Part shown: positions 1 to 7,209 of the stretch, piece by piece
Layout of the letters: the number at the start of each line of letters is the position of its first letter
Numbering within the stretch: position 1 is the first letter of the stretch
NCBI GenBank assembly: GCA_027051265.1
Contig: JALTZH010000194.1
Location: forward strand, 1 to 10,741
Direction: 5' to 3'
Length of the DNA: 10,741 bases
Source: an archaeon
GTDB lineage: Archaea > Hydrothermarchaeota > Hydrothermarchaeia > JALTZZ01 > JALUTC01
Program-made: the position numbers and the translations under genes
Notes under the pieces: generated by a model
Database searches by the model: none
What the model saw: only the letters and a program-made list of their open reading frames with translations
What the model was told of the DNA's origin: nothing

Positions 1-9
1 AATATTTGA

Positions 10-570
10 TTAAATATTTTTTCTAAGATTACTCATTAGGTTGTAATATTTTTCCAACCATCTTACATTACCGGGTTTAAATTTTTTTCTATAATTTTTA
101 TCGGAAATTATCCTAAAAATATCCTCACAGATTTCTTGAATTGTTTTATTCGTAACATCTATTTCATAAACTTTATTTAAACCATGAACTTCTATACTTT
201 CAACTAAACATACGTCTAAGATTTCAGCCTCAATATTTTCCACGATCTTTTTCTTCTTATATCCTCTGATTTTTAAGCGTTCCATTAAAATTTTTGGATC
301 CAATCTAAGTACTATTACAAAATCACCATCCATAAAATGAGAGATATGACTCTCTATTATATAATTATTATTCTCCGTAATTTTACGTAACTCATCTTTA
401 ACCTTATCCAAATCAACGATGTACGTCTCTCTTTCACTATCATATTTTATTATATATTTTTTTGAAAATTCGTTTAAATTTATATATTTATAATTATAAA
501 TTGAAGAGAATCTTTTTGCAACGGAAGTTTTTCCAACACCTGGTGTTCCAGTTAATAATATTGTTGTCAT
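10..570 (-). CDS. Fap7/AK6-type adenylate kinase-like NTPase
   Basis: This is a 186-residue P-loop protein of the archaeal Fap7/AK6 (hCINAP) family, broad-specificity NMP kinases that in yeast and Pyrococcus work with ribosomal protein S14/S11 in late small-subunit maturation. The Walker A loop GTPGVGKT lies at residues 8-15. A segment IIESHISHFM followed by a hydrophobic strand (FVIVLRLDP) matches the family's NMP-binding and Walker B region, and a run EAEILDVCLVE is typical of Fap7. The C-terminus carries the family-like GNVRWLEKYY. I start at the ATG at 570 because the P-loop strand begins there; a GTG at 594 would overlap the upstream gene and add eight unconserved residues. It lies 7 nt after the stop of the PIN-KH ATPase gene, so the two are probably cotranscribed. 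The family assignment is firm; the ribosome role is inferred from the family. Confidence 0.88.
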   Translation of the reverse strand: MTTILLTGTPGVGKTSVAKRFSSIYNYKYINLNEFSKKYIIKYDSERETYIVDLDKVKDELRKITENNNYIIESHISHFMDGDFVIVLRLDPKILMERLKIRGYKKKKIVENIEAEILDVCLVESIEVHGLNKVYEIDVTNKTIQEICEDIFRIISDKNYRKKFKPGNVRWLEKYYNLMSNLRKNI

Positions 571-577
571 AAATTTG

Positions 578-2365
578 CTATAAAATTTTTGCACGTATTC
601 TTTTTGCTTTTAGTATTTTTGAAGCTATATTTGTATTTTTTCCAATCTTTATTTCACCCTTTCTACTTACAGTTGCAATGAACAACTTTTCATCATCAAC
701 ATAAACCTCTATTTTCTTTCCAACATATTCTCTACCGAATTTCAATATGACGAATTTATCATTATATTCAATTGATACATCAATATATTTATCTTCATCA
801 AACGTTTTTGATTTTTTTTCTTTCGGATAAACATAAATATTTATTCCAAGTTTACGTTCCAATCTTTCAATTCGTTTTCCTTCTCTTCCTATTATTGTTG
901 GAATGTAATTTTCCTCAACATACACTTCTGCATAGTTGTTTTTAATAACAACCTCGGGATTTGATCGTGGTGCTATTTTCTTTATTTCAATTAGAACCCT
1001 TTCTTTAGCAAGCTTTTCTATAGGTGTTTCAACTTTTCTTTTGATTGGCATAACTATCGTTTCTTCTCCAAACGTATAAATTTCATATTCGATTTCATCT
1101 GTCTCAAAATTCTTTACTTCTATAACAGGTCTAGCTAAATCGGCATCAACCATTCCCGTAGGAACTTTAACCGTGAACTCTATCTTATATACTTTTTCAA
1201 TCCTCGCATCCTTTATAAAAATAATCGTATCAACAATTTGTGGGATCAATCCAAGATCAACTCTTCCTATAAATCTCTGTAACGCATCTATTGCACGATT
1301 TGCATGAACAACTCCAATCATTCCAACACCAGCCATTCTCATATCCGTATATATTTTGAAATCTCTCGTTTTCCTCATCTCATCATATATTGTATAATCC
1401 GGCCTAACCAGAAGCAATATATCGGCAGTTTTTTCCATATCTCCTTCAAGAGGAGAGTATTGCGTGATTTCATCACTTACCTGTAAATCTCTTGGAGATT
1501 CCATGGTCTTAACTATTTTACCCTGTTCTTTATAAAATTCTGCTAAAGCTTGAGCAAACGTTGACTTTCCAGACCCTGGAGGCCCTGCAATAATTATACC
1601 TTCAGCTTGTTTTTTCAATCTTTCCAACAATTTTTCCGTAATGTTATATTCATCGAGTCTAACTTTAACCGTAGGTCTGACGATTGTAACTTCATATCCA
1701 TCCGAGAAAGGTGGCATTGCTATTGCGATTCGAAGATCTTTTATCTGAACAACTATAGCATGTTTCCTATCAATTTCTATGAAACTATTTCTATCATATC
1801 TGGCAAACTCTAAGATTTCTCTTATTATTTTCTTGATTTTATTTCTTGATAACGGTTTATCATCAAGCTTTACAAGCTTAAAATTTCCTGGAGTTCCTTT
1901 CTTAGCTAATGGAACAACGTTTTCTTTTAGATGTACGCTCATCGTTTCCTCATCGAAATATTTAAGTATCGATAGTTTTTTCTTCTTTGGTATTATTAAC
2001 TTTACTTTGATTCCTTTACTTCTAGCAATATGTGCTTGTAATCTGTCGGATGTTATCAACGTAGCATTGAGTTCTTTGGCAACGTTTCTTATTATATCAT
2101 CTATATCTTTATATTCTTCTTTTTTAGGTCTCTTACCATAAAATTCGAGTTCTATTACTTTCTCATCAGAATATTTCTTGAGTTTCTTCAATTCATCCAA
2201 TCCAGCATATCCTATCTCTTTTCCTCTTAGTGCTTGATTTTCCAATTCTGAAACAACAGCTTCAGGTACAATTATCTTACAACCTCTAAGTTTTCCTTTA
2301 CTGATCAACTTACTAATTCTTCCATCAATTATTACAGATGTATCTGGAACATATATTTCGGACAT
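578..2365 (-). CDS. PIN domain / VirB11-like ATPase / KH domain protein
   Basis: This 595-residue protein combines three modules found together in a conserved archaeal family (COG1855 type). Residues 1-130 form a PIN nuclease-like domain with the acidic start VPDTSVIIDG (D8, D14) and a late DRLQAHIA segment. Residues about 150-450 are a secretion-type (VirB11/PilT) ATPase with Walker A GPPGSGKST at 261-269, an acidic DEMR box and a histidine box GVVHAN. Residues about 465-525 hold a KH RNA-binding fold with IIGREGKRIERLE. The combination suggests an RNA-acting, ATP-driven enzyme rather than a pilus motor, but the substrate is unknown. I start at the ATG at 2365 because it opens directly into the PIN domain. 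The reading frame stays open to 2473, but that stretch encodes a hydrophobic run read through the AT-rich promoter and is not conserved. The Fap7-like gene follows after 7 nt. Confidence 0.92.
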   Translation of the reverse strand: MSEIYVPDTSVIIDGRISKLISKGKLRGCKIIVPEAVVSELENQALRGKEIGYAGLDELKKLKKYSDEKVIELEFYGKRPKKEEYKDIDDIIRNVAKELNATLITSDRLQAHIARSKGIKVKLIIPKKKKLSILKYFDEETMSVHLKENVVPLAKKGTPGNFKLVKLDDKPLSRNKIKKIIREILEFARYDRNSFIEIDRKHAIVVQIKDLRIAIAMPPFSDGYEVTIVRPTVKVRLDEYNITEKLLERLKKQAEGIIIAGPPGSGKSTFAQALAEFYKEQGKIVKTMESPRDLQVSDEITQYSPLEGDMEKTADILLLVRPDYTIYDEMRKTRDFKIYTDMRMAGVGMIGVVHANRAIDALQRFIGRVDLGLIPQIVDTIIFIKDARIEKVYKIEFTVKVPTGMVDADLARPVIEVKNFETDEIEYEIYTFGEETIVMPIKRKVETPIEKLAKERVLIEIKKIAPRSNPEVVIKNNYAEVYVEENYIPTIIGREGKRIERLERKLGINIYVYPKEKKSKTFDEDKYIDVSIEYNDKFVILKFGREYVGKKIEVYVDDEKLFIATVSRKGEIKIGKNTNIASKILKAKRIRAKIL

Positions 2366-2389
2366 TTCAAATAAAAAAAAAGAGCTAAC

Positions 2390-2412
2390 AAAAAAATATA
2401 TTAATAATATAT
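2390..2412 (-). promoter_or_regulatory. Probable promoter of the PIN-KH ATPase gene
   Basis: An AT-only stretch with overlapping TATA-like sequences (TTAATATATT on the minus strand) is centred about 30-35 nt before the ATG at 2365. This fits an archaeal TATA box with a very short leader. The exact box cannot be fixed because the whole region is A/T. Confidence 0.4.
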
Positions 2413-2420
2413 ATTTAATT

Positions 2421-2440
2421 GAAAAAAAAAAACAAAAAAT
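2421..2440 (-). terminator. T-rich terminator after the DUF63 gene
   Basis: Read on the minus strand, about 50 nt after the DUF63 stop, there is a run of six T, a G and about a dozen T. Oligo-U tracts without a stem are the known intrinsic terminator of archaeal RNA polymerase. The position between the DUF63 stop and the next promoter supports this reading. Confidence 0.5.
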
Positions 2441-2486
2441 TCTAATAATAAAATTAATATAAGTAAATTGCACATACGTTTAACAA

Positions 2487-3245
2487 TTAAACAAAAGTTA
2501 TTAAGAAAGAGTTTCTAAATCCTGGTCCAAATCCTATTATGAATATAACGAATTTAATCATTTTATAAAACAAATCCGAAATCTCTCTTCTAATATAGCT
2601 TCTATCTATTAAATGTAAAACTATCGTTATTACTGAAACTTTTACAGGTATCAAAATCATGGCAGTACCTGCAAGGTTTATAAGATATTCTGCCAGAATA
2701 TGTTCCTCACCAAAACCGTAAAAATCTATTCCTATAAAGGAAGCAATAGCATCCAAGGAATGTCCAAAAATTATCGGAACGTTCTCTATTCTGTTAAAAA
2801 GAAATCCTCTTAGAATGTAAAATAAGAAAAGAGATAACGTGAACGCAATCGATGTTGCGATTACGAAATTTGCAGGTGATTTCATATGGTTAACGATTTC
2901 GTAATACAGGAAAAATACAGGTATAATTCCAATTAAAAATGAAGGTTTGTAATAATCGATCTTAAACATTCTTTCAAAAATTTTACCAATTCCTATGAGA
3001 ATTAAGGTATAAATAAATCCAACAATATATACACCGGGAGTTACATTCCAGAGTTTTGATTTCTCAAAATATCCTATATCAACGAGCAACCTTATTCCTA
3101 TGGAGAATAATATAGAAGGTATCGCTACGATTATCAATCTTCTATCAAAAGGAATTCTTCTAAATAAATATTTGTATGAGAAATATAACACTACGAGTAG
3201 TATTGAAAAATATATCAAATAATCTTCAGGTTTATATTCGGCCAC
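2487..3245 (-). CDS. DUF63 family multi-pass membrane protein
   Basis: This 252-residue integral membrane protein belongs to the archaeal DUF63 family, whose function is not known. About seven to eight hydrophobic segments can be traced, for example at residues 8-26, 37-55, 70-88, 100-117, 124-146, 187-210 and 228-246. The family signature is visible in FGHSLDAIASFIGIDF followed by EEHILAEY, where conserved polar residues (His, Asp, Glu, His) sit inside or beside membrane segments and could form an active or metal-binding site. The start is a GTG at 3245; no better start precedes it. It is divergent from rpl44e across a 67-nt AT-rich gap and is separated from the next minus-strand gene by 121 nt with a T-rich terminator, so it is probably transcribed alone. 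Confidence 0.82.
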   Translation of the reverse strand: MAEYKPEDYLIYFSILLVVLYFSYKYLFRRIPFDRRLIIVAIPSILFSIGIRLLVDIGYFEKSKLWNVTPGVYIVGFIYTLILIGIGKIFERMFKIDYYKPSFLIGIIPVFFLYYEIVNHMKSPANFVIATSIAFTLSLFLFYILRGFLFNRIENVPIIFGHSLDAIASFIGIDFYGFGEEHILAEYLINLAGTAMILIPVKVSVITIVLHLIDRSYIRREISDLFYKMIKFVIFIIGFGPGFRNSFLITFV

Positions 3246-3312
3246 AATTTTTTATAAAAATTTTTAATTTCTTAAAATAAATTAAATTCGTTATTTTTAT
3301 AATAAAATTTTC
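3246..3312. promoter_or_regulatory. Divergent promoter region, DUF63 gene / translation operon
   Basis: The 67-nt gap between two divergent starts is almost entirely A/T and must hold promoters for both directions. TATA-like strings occur (TTTTTATAATAA just before the rpl44e ATG, TTTTTATAAAA just before the DUF63 GTG), but both sit too close to the starts to be the usual box at -25. No Shine-Dalgarno sequence is visible before either start. The exact boxes are not resolved. Confidence 0.4.
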
Positions 3313-3588
3313 ATGAAATACCCAAAGAAAAAACGTACATATTGTCCAAGCTGTAATAAGCATACGTTGCATGAAGTTCTAAAATACAGGAAAAGAGAAG
3401 CCCGTAGCTTAGCTCTTGGACAAAGAAAATTCAAAGAAAAATTAAAGGGATATGGAAGTTTCCCGAGACCTAATCCTAAGAATAGAGGAAAACCGGTTAA
3501 AAAAGTTGCATTGATTCTAAGATGTACAGAATGTGGAAAAAAACATCATATAAGAGGCTTCCGTGTTAAAAGATTGGAGATGGTGTAA
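3313..3588 (+). CDS. rpl44e: Large ribosomal subunit protein eL42 (L44e)
   Basis: This 91-residue protein is the archaeal L44e/eL42 protein of the 50S subunit, located near the E site. It is very basic and carries the zinc-binding pairs C11-x2-C14 and C71-x2-C74, with the family motif [11 protein letters not shown] at about 30-40 and a conserved [10 protein letters not shown] stretch at 46-55. Length is normal for the family. It opens an operon with rps27e (1-nt gap), eif2a and nop10, a gene order widespread in archaea. The start [14 protein letters not shown] matches the family closely. Confidence 0.96.
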   Translation: MKYPKKKRTYCPSCNKHTLHEVLKYRKREARSLALGQRKFKEKLKGYGSFPRPNPKNRGKPVKKVALILRCTECGKKHHIRGFRVKRLEMV

Positions 3589-3589
3589 T

Positions 3590-3811
3590 ATGTTAACCGA
3601 AGATATAAGAAGAGTACATAAGAAAAAAAGACTCTTACCAATTCCAAACAGTCGATTTATAAAGATAAGATGTAAGAATTGTGGTAACGAGCAAATAACG
3701 TTCAGTCATGCATCTATGAGAGTTCGATGCAATGTTTGTAACGAATTGTTAGCAGAGCCTACAGGTGGAAAAGCTAAAATTTTAGGAGAAATCGTTGAAG
3801 AATTGGAATAA
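3590..3811 (+). CDS. rps27e: Small ribosomal subunit protein eS27 (S27e)
   Basis: This 73-residue zinc-ribbon protein is archaeal S27e of the 30S subunit. The ribbon is C28-x2-C31 and C47-x2-C50, with the diagnostic [12 protein letters not shown] and the C-terminal [16 protein letters not shown]. It is slightly longer at the N-terminus than most archaeal S27e proteins, with a basic run [10 protein letters not shown] before the conserved [11 protein letters not shown]. The ATG at 3590 lies 1 nt after the rpl44e stop, and no other ATG, GTG or TTG lies in frame before the conserved core, so the extension looks genuine. Cotranscribed with rpl44e and eif2a. Confidence 0.95.
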   Translation: MLTEDIRRVHKKKRLLPIPNSRFIKIRCKNCGNEQITFSHASMRVRCNVCNELLAEPTGGKAKILGEIVEELE

Positions 3812-3812
3812 T

Positions 3813-4613
3813 ATGGTGAGAAAAAGGGAAGAATTTCCAGAACGTGGTGAACTTGTAATAGCAACAGTTACTCGTGTATATTCTCATGGATGTTTTGTAG
3901 AACTGGAAGAATATAATAAAAAGGAAGGATATATCCACATTTCTGAAGTGGCATCAACTTGGATCAAAAACATTCGAGACTTTGTGAGAGAGGGGCAAAG
4001 GGTTGTTGCTAAGGTTATTAGAATAGATAAAACCAAAGGTCATATAGACTTATCTTTAAGAAAAGTTACCGATTCAGAAAGGAAGAGAAAAATATTGGAA
4101 TGGAAAAGAAGCATCAAAGCTGAAAAATTATTGGAATTATTTTCAAAGAAGGTTGGAATAACTTTGGACGAAGCTTATGAGAAGATAGGATTTAAACTTG
4201 AAGAGAGATATGGAGAAATCTACGAAGGATTATTAAAGGTAGCAATTAAGGGAGAAGAAGCTCTTAGAGGTTTTAGACTTAAAAAGGAATGGAGAGAAGA
4301 ACTCGTTAAGATTTGTCAGGAAAACTTAAAGAAAGAAATACAAGTTGAAATCTCTGGACTTATAGAGTTAAAAAGCTATGCACCAAACGGTGTTGAAATA
4401 ATAAAAGAGACGTTAATGAAAGCAATTGAAGATAAATTCGAATCGGCAACCGTAGATATATATACAATAGGTGCTCCAAGATATAAAATCGTTGTAAAGG
4501 CACCAAACTATAAAATAGCAGAAGAAACGTTAAGGAGAGTTGGTGAAAGGGCTGTTACGCTTATTAAGGAGAAAGGTGGAGAAGGTACATTTTTAGGAAA
4601 GATAAAAGAATGA
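3813..4613 (+). CDS. eif2a: Translation initiation factor aIF2 subunit alpha
   Basis: This 266-residue protein is the alpha subunit of archaeal initiation factor 2, which with beta and gamma brings Met-tRNAi to the small subunit. Residues about 11-84 form an S1/OB domain (HGCFVELEEY, GYIHISEVAS, IRDFVREGQRVVAKVIRID, HIDLSLRKV), residues about 90-175 the helical domain, and 178-266 the alpha/beta domain that binds the gamma subunit. The ATG at 3813 lies 1 nt after the rps27e stop and gives the family's usual MVRKREEFPE start; a TTG at 3795 would overlap rps27e. The nop10 ATG overlaps its TGA stop, so translation is likely coupled. Confidence 0.96.
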   Translation: MVRKREEFPERGELVIATVTRVYSHGCFVELEEYNKKEGYIHISEVASTWIKNIRDFVREGQRVVAKVIRIDKTKGHIDLSLRKVTDSERKRKILEWKRSIKAEKLLELFSKKVGITLDEAYEKIGFKLEERYGEIYEGLLKVAIKGEEALRGFRLKKEWREELVKICQENLKKEIQVEISGLIELKSYAPNGVEIIKETLMKAIEDKFESATVDIYTIGAPRYKIVVKAPNYKIAEETLRRVGERAVTLIKEKGGEGTFLGKIKE

Positions 4614-4774
4614 AGCTAAAATATTGTAAAAACTGCAAAACATACACGTTAAAAGAGGTATGTAGTAAGTGTAATCAAAAAACCTCCACACCGCATCCTC
4701 CAAGATTTTCTCCCGTTGATAAATATGGAAAATATAGAAGAATGATAAAATATCCAGAATATTATAAAAAATGA
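4610..4774 (+). CDS. nop10: H/ACA ribonucleoprotein subunit Nop10
   Basis: This 54-residue protein is Nop10, which with Cbf5, Gar1 and L7Ae forms the H/ACA pseudouridylation complex. It begins MKLKYCKNCKTYTLKEVCSK, giving the archaeal zinc ribbon (C6, C9, C18, C21), and continues with the conserved TPHPPRFSPVDKYGKYRR that wraps against Cbf5. The ATG overlaps the TGA stop of eif2a (ATGA), the usual archaeal arrangement. Its own TGA overlaps the ATG of the next gene in the same way. The gene is short enough to be missed by simple length filters. Confidence 0.95.
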   Translation: MKLKYCKNCKTYTLKEVCSKCNQKTSTPHPPRFSPVDKYGKYRRMIKYPEYYKK

Positions 4775-5019
4775 ACACTGTTTTTATTTTGATATTGATT
4801 CTAGGTTTAATATTCTTGTACTATTACAGAAAGAAAATCAACATCGAAAGAATGGTTGCATCTCTTTTGATTTTAGCATTATTTTTTATATTCTACTCAA
4901 TATATATGAATTTAAACAATAAACCATTTCTGAACCATGTTCTTATAGGGGTTTTATTGATGATATTTGCAACCTATTTATTAGTAGAAAAGGGATTTTT
5001 TAGTGATGAAGAATCATGA
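4771..5019 (+). CDS. Small three-helix membrane protein, function unknown
   Basis: This 82-residue protein has three clear hydrophobic segments, at about residues 3-18, 28-46 and 55-72. A basic patch YYRKKINIER follows the first helix and an acidic tail SDEES ends the protein. By the positive-inside rule the loop after helix 1 would face the cytoplasm. No family is recognised. Its ATG overlaps the TGA of nop10 (ATGA), so it should be translated by coupling at the end of the translation operon, where many archaea carry a PAC2-family proteasome chaperone gene instead. It ends only 3 nt from the stop of the convergent exchanger gene. The frame and coupling make it likely real. Confidence 0.72.
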   Translation: MNTVFILILILGLIFLYYYRKKINIERMVASLLILALFFIFYSIYMNLNNKPFLNHVLIGVLLMIFATYLLVEKGFFSDEES

Positions 5020-5022
5020 AAT

Positions 5023-5991
5023 CTAAAGATAAAAGGTAGTGGGTGAATGAAAAGCAACAAGTGCAACCAGAGCATATAACAATAGAAAAATGAAAGCTTG
5101 ATATCTTTTTATAATACCTCTACTGAAAGAAATCCAGGTTACAAAAGTTATAAAAGTCATGAATAAAAACTGTATGTTTAAAACGTTTATGTTAAGATCT
5201 CCATTGATAAAACCGATCAAAGGTATAATACCAAACAACAAGCTGTTGTGATTTATCTTAGAACCAATAAAATTGGAGATTGATATTTCAGCAAGATTTC
5301 CATTTCTCATAACCGTTATAAATGCTGTTAATTTTTCAGGCATTTCAGATGCAATAGGCGCAATTAATATTGCCAACGCAACAGCAGGTACACCGAGTTC
5401 TTTTGATAATTCTATTATAGAATCAACAAATGGTTCCGTAAACGTGATTATTAGAACAGCACCAATTATTAGATATAAAAAACTTTTAATATAATCTTTT
5501 TTTGATATTGTTTCTTTTTCCCCAACGTTTCCTATAGCTTTATACGAATGATATACATAAAGAAAGAACAACGATATCAATATCAATCCATCTTTTACAT
5601 CAAATCCTCTATTTTCTATAGCTAATACCAAAGCAACGATGTTTGTTAAAAGAAGATACAAAGCATCAATTCTCGTTTTCTTAGATAAAACTATTTCTTT
5701 AACAGGTTTTTTGCTGAAGGTTGTTGCTGATAGGATAACCAATCCATATCCTAATGTTACCAACATCGCTGCAGCTCCAACCGCCGATCCAACTGCAACC
5801 ATGTATTCCTCTTTTAAACATGCATAAATTACAAACATATACTCAGGCATTACTGTAACCAAAGCTAATATTACTCCACCGGTAAAATTCGCTCCAAATC
5901 TCTTCGCAAGGGTTTCAGCACTCTCGCTTAATAGATAACCAGCTAATATTAAAAGTGAGAGATAAAATATTGTTTCAAATATGATCATCAT
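5023..5991 (-). CDS. CaCA superfamily sodium/calcium exchanger-like protein
   Basis: This protein of about 322 residues is a multi-pass antiporter of the Ca2+:cation (CaCA) superfamily. Two inverted alpha-repeats are visible. The first, about residues 38-75, contains GGVILALVTVMPE (E50). The second, about 198-255, contains APIASEMPEKLTAF and SNFIGSKINHN. The paired PE motifs supply the cation-binding glutamates in this superfamily. The usual GSN after the first repeat is replaced by GAA, so ion selectivity may differ. About ten membrane segments can be traced. I choose the ATG at 5991, which overlaps the TGA of the QueD-like gene upstream; a GTG at 6000 and an ATG at 5988 are alternatives. 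It is the last gene of a coupled set. Confidence 0.85.
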   Translation of the reverse strand: MMIIFETIFYLSLLILAGYLLSESAETLAKRFGANFTGGVILALVTVMPEYMFVIYACLKEEYMVAVGSAVGAAAMLVTLGYGLVILSATTFSKKPVKEIVLSKKTRIDALYLLLTNIVALVLAIENRGFDVKDGLILISLFFLYVYHSYKAIGNVGEKETISKKDYIKSFLYLIIGAVLIITFTEPFVDSIIELSKELGVPAVALAILIAPIASEMPEKLTAFITVMRNGNLAEISISNFIGSKINHNSLLFGIIPLIGFINGDLNINVLNIQFLFMTFITFVTWISFSRGIIKRYQAFIFLLLYALVALVAFHSPTTFYL

Positions 5992-6449
5992 AAAGAACAC
6001 TCAAACGTAGCACCTTGTCCTGGTTCCTCTTCAACAGTAACGAGTATTCTTTTAATATTTTTGTAATTTTCAAGTTTCTTTCTAAGTTTTTCCAGAATAT
6101 AAACCGATAACTCTTCGGATGTAACATTTTTCACAGGCAATAGAAAAACATCTTCCTTTGGAAAAACGTATTTTTTTCCAGCATTTATTTCTATATATTC
6201 TCCTCTATCAACAGCTAAATCTTTTGGTATTAGAACTTTATGATCCAATTCTTTACATATTTCTCTTAACAATCTTTTTATATAAATAAAATCTATAACA
6301 AAATTCTTTTCTTCAATTATTTCACCTTCTATTTCTACAGATACGTAAAAATTATGACCATGTAATCTTGAACATTTATCATGTTCGATGATAAAATGTG
6401 CAGAACTGAATTTTATGTTTAGATGTTTACCATCAACGATTATTTTCAT
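5988..6449 (-). CDS. 6-pyruvoyltetrahydropterin synthase / QueD-like enzyme
   Basis: This 153-residue protein is a PTPS/QueD-family enzyme. Zinc ligands are H18 (FSSAHF), H30 and H32 (LHGHNF). The catalytic cysteine C26 sits in the spacing C-x3-HGH, which is typical of QueD (6-carboxytetrahydropterin synthase, leading to preQ0 and archaeosine) rather than animal PTPS. D69-H70 (LDHKV), NVTSEELS (E112) and a C-terminal glutamate run complete the family pattern. In archaea the likely product is the archaeosine precursor, but a pterin role cannot be excluded and no queC or queE partner lies in the window. The ATG overlaps the TGA of the methyltransferase gene, and the exchanger gene overlaps its own stop, so three genes are translationally coupled. 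Confidence 0.87.
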   Translation of the reverse strand: MKIIVDGKHLNIKFSSAHFIIEHDKCSRLHGHNFYVSVEIEGEIIEEKNFVIDFIYIKRLLREICKELDHKVLIPKDLAVDRGEYIEINAGKKYVFPKEDVFLLPVKNVTSEELSVYILEKLRKKLENYKNIKRILVTVEEEPGQGATFECSL

Positions 6450-7165
6450 ATCAATTGACTCCTAAGCTTGACAACATCTCCAACTATTATAACCGCTGGC
6501 GGTTTTACATCTTCCTTCTTAGCAATGGATACTATATTATCTAATGTTCCTATTATTACCCGTTGATTCTTTAACGTTGCGTTTTCAACAATAGCTACTG
6601 GTGTCGAAGAGTTTTTGTACTTTTTCAATTCTTCTACTATAAGTTCTAGGTTTTTTACTCCCATTAAAATTATAATAGTATCGGCATTTATCTTTGAAAA
6701 ATCTACCTTCCTTTTATCCTTATCCGCTTCTTGTCCAGTTACTATTAAAACACTCGAAGATAATGTTCTTTCAGTTATAGGTATCAATGCAGATTCTGCA
6801 GCTGCAATTGCTGAAGTTATACCTGGTACTATTTCGAATTCAATCCCGTTTTTTTTCAGTTCAAGCATTTCTTCAAAAACTCTACCAAATATGAAAGGAT
6901 CACCACCTTTTAATCGAACAACGACGTTTTTTTCCTTTGCTTTTTTTACGATCAACTTATTAATATCTTCCTGAGACATTTCCTTCTTTTCTCTTGATTT
7001 TCCAACGTAGATAAGTTCACAACCTTTTTTTGTAAACTTCAATATATCTCTGTTTACAAGTCTGTCATAAATAACAACATCAGCAATTTTTAGTATCTTA
7101 AGAGCTTTAACTGTAATTAATTCCGGATCTCCAGGTCCTGCTCCTACTATATAGACTTTTCCCAT
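6446..7165 (-). CDS. cobA: Uroporphyrinogen-III C-methyltransferase (SUMT)
   Basis: This 239-residue protein is an SAM-dependent uroporphyrinogen-III C-methyltransferase, making precorrin-2, the branch-point to sirohaem, cobalamin, F430 and the archaeal alternative haem route. Signature motifs are GAGPGDPELIT (8-18), RLKGGDPFIFGR (84-95), GITSAIAAAE (115-124) and MGV (168-170), all in the order of the CobA/SUMT family and with normal single-domain length; no CysG-type fusion is present. The ATG at 7165 opens directly into the first strand (MGKVYIVGAG); the frame continues upstream to 7240, but that segment is hydrophobic filler overlapping the ferredoxin gene. Other tetrapyrrole genes are not in the window. 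The QueD-like gene overlaps its stop by 4 nt. Confidence 0.92.
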   Translation of the reverse strand: MGKVYIVGAGPGDPELITVKALKILKIADVVIYDRLVNRDILKFTKKGCELIYVGKSREKKEMSQEDINKLIVKKAKEKNVVVRLKGGDPFIFGRVFEEMLELKKNGIEFEIVPGITSAIAAAESALIPITERTLSSSVLIVTGQEADKDKRKVDFSKINADTIIILMGVKNLELIVEELKKYKNSSTPVAIVENATLKNQRVIIGTLDNIVSIAKKEDVKPPAVIIVGDVVKLRSQLI

Positions 7166-7179
7166 ATAAAAATTAGTCT

Positions 7180-7209
7180 TTGGAAAAATAATAAAAAAAA
7201 TAGAAAATT
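7180..7209 (-). terminator. T-rich stretch after the ferredoxin gene
   Basis: Immediately after the ferredoxin stop, the minus strand reads through several T runs, one of eight T. This fits an archaeal oligo-U terminator, which would make the ferredoxin transcript partly separate from the methyltransferase operon. The same AT-rich bases could instead hold the promoter of the methyltransferase gene, whose start is about 24 nt downstream of the centre of this tract. Confidence 0.35.

Noticed and set aside
1304-2141. Several plus-strand open frames inside the PIN-KH ATPase gene
   Set aside because: All are antisense shadows of a well-supported gene, with no promoter or family resemblance.
2366-2473. 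N-terminal hydrophobic extension of the PIN-KH ATPase
   Set aside because: It reads through the AT-rich promoter and terminator region, has low-complexity Phe/Ile content and does not belong to the PIN family start. The ATG at 2365 fits the family.
4593-4778. Minus-strand open frame of 61 codons
   Set aside because: It lies opposite nop10, which is clearly real, and its product is Phe/Tyr/Ile-rich antisense sequence.
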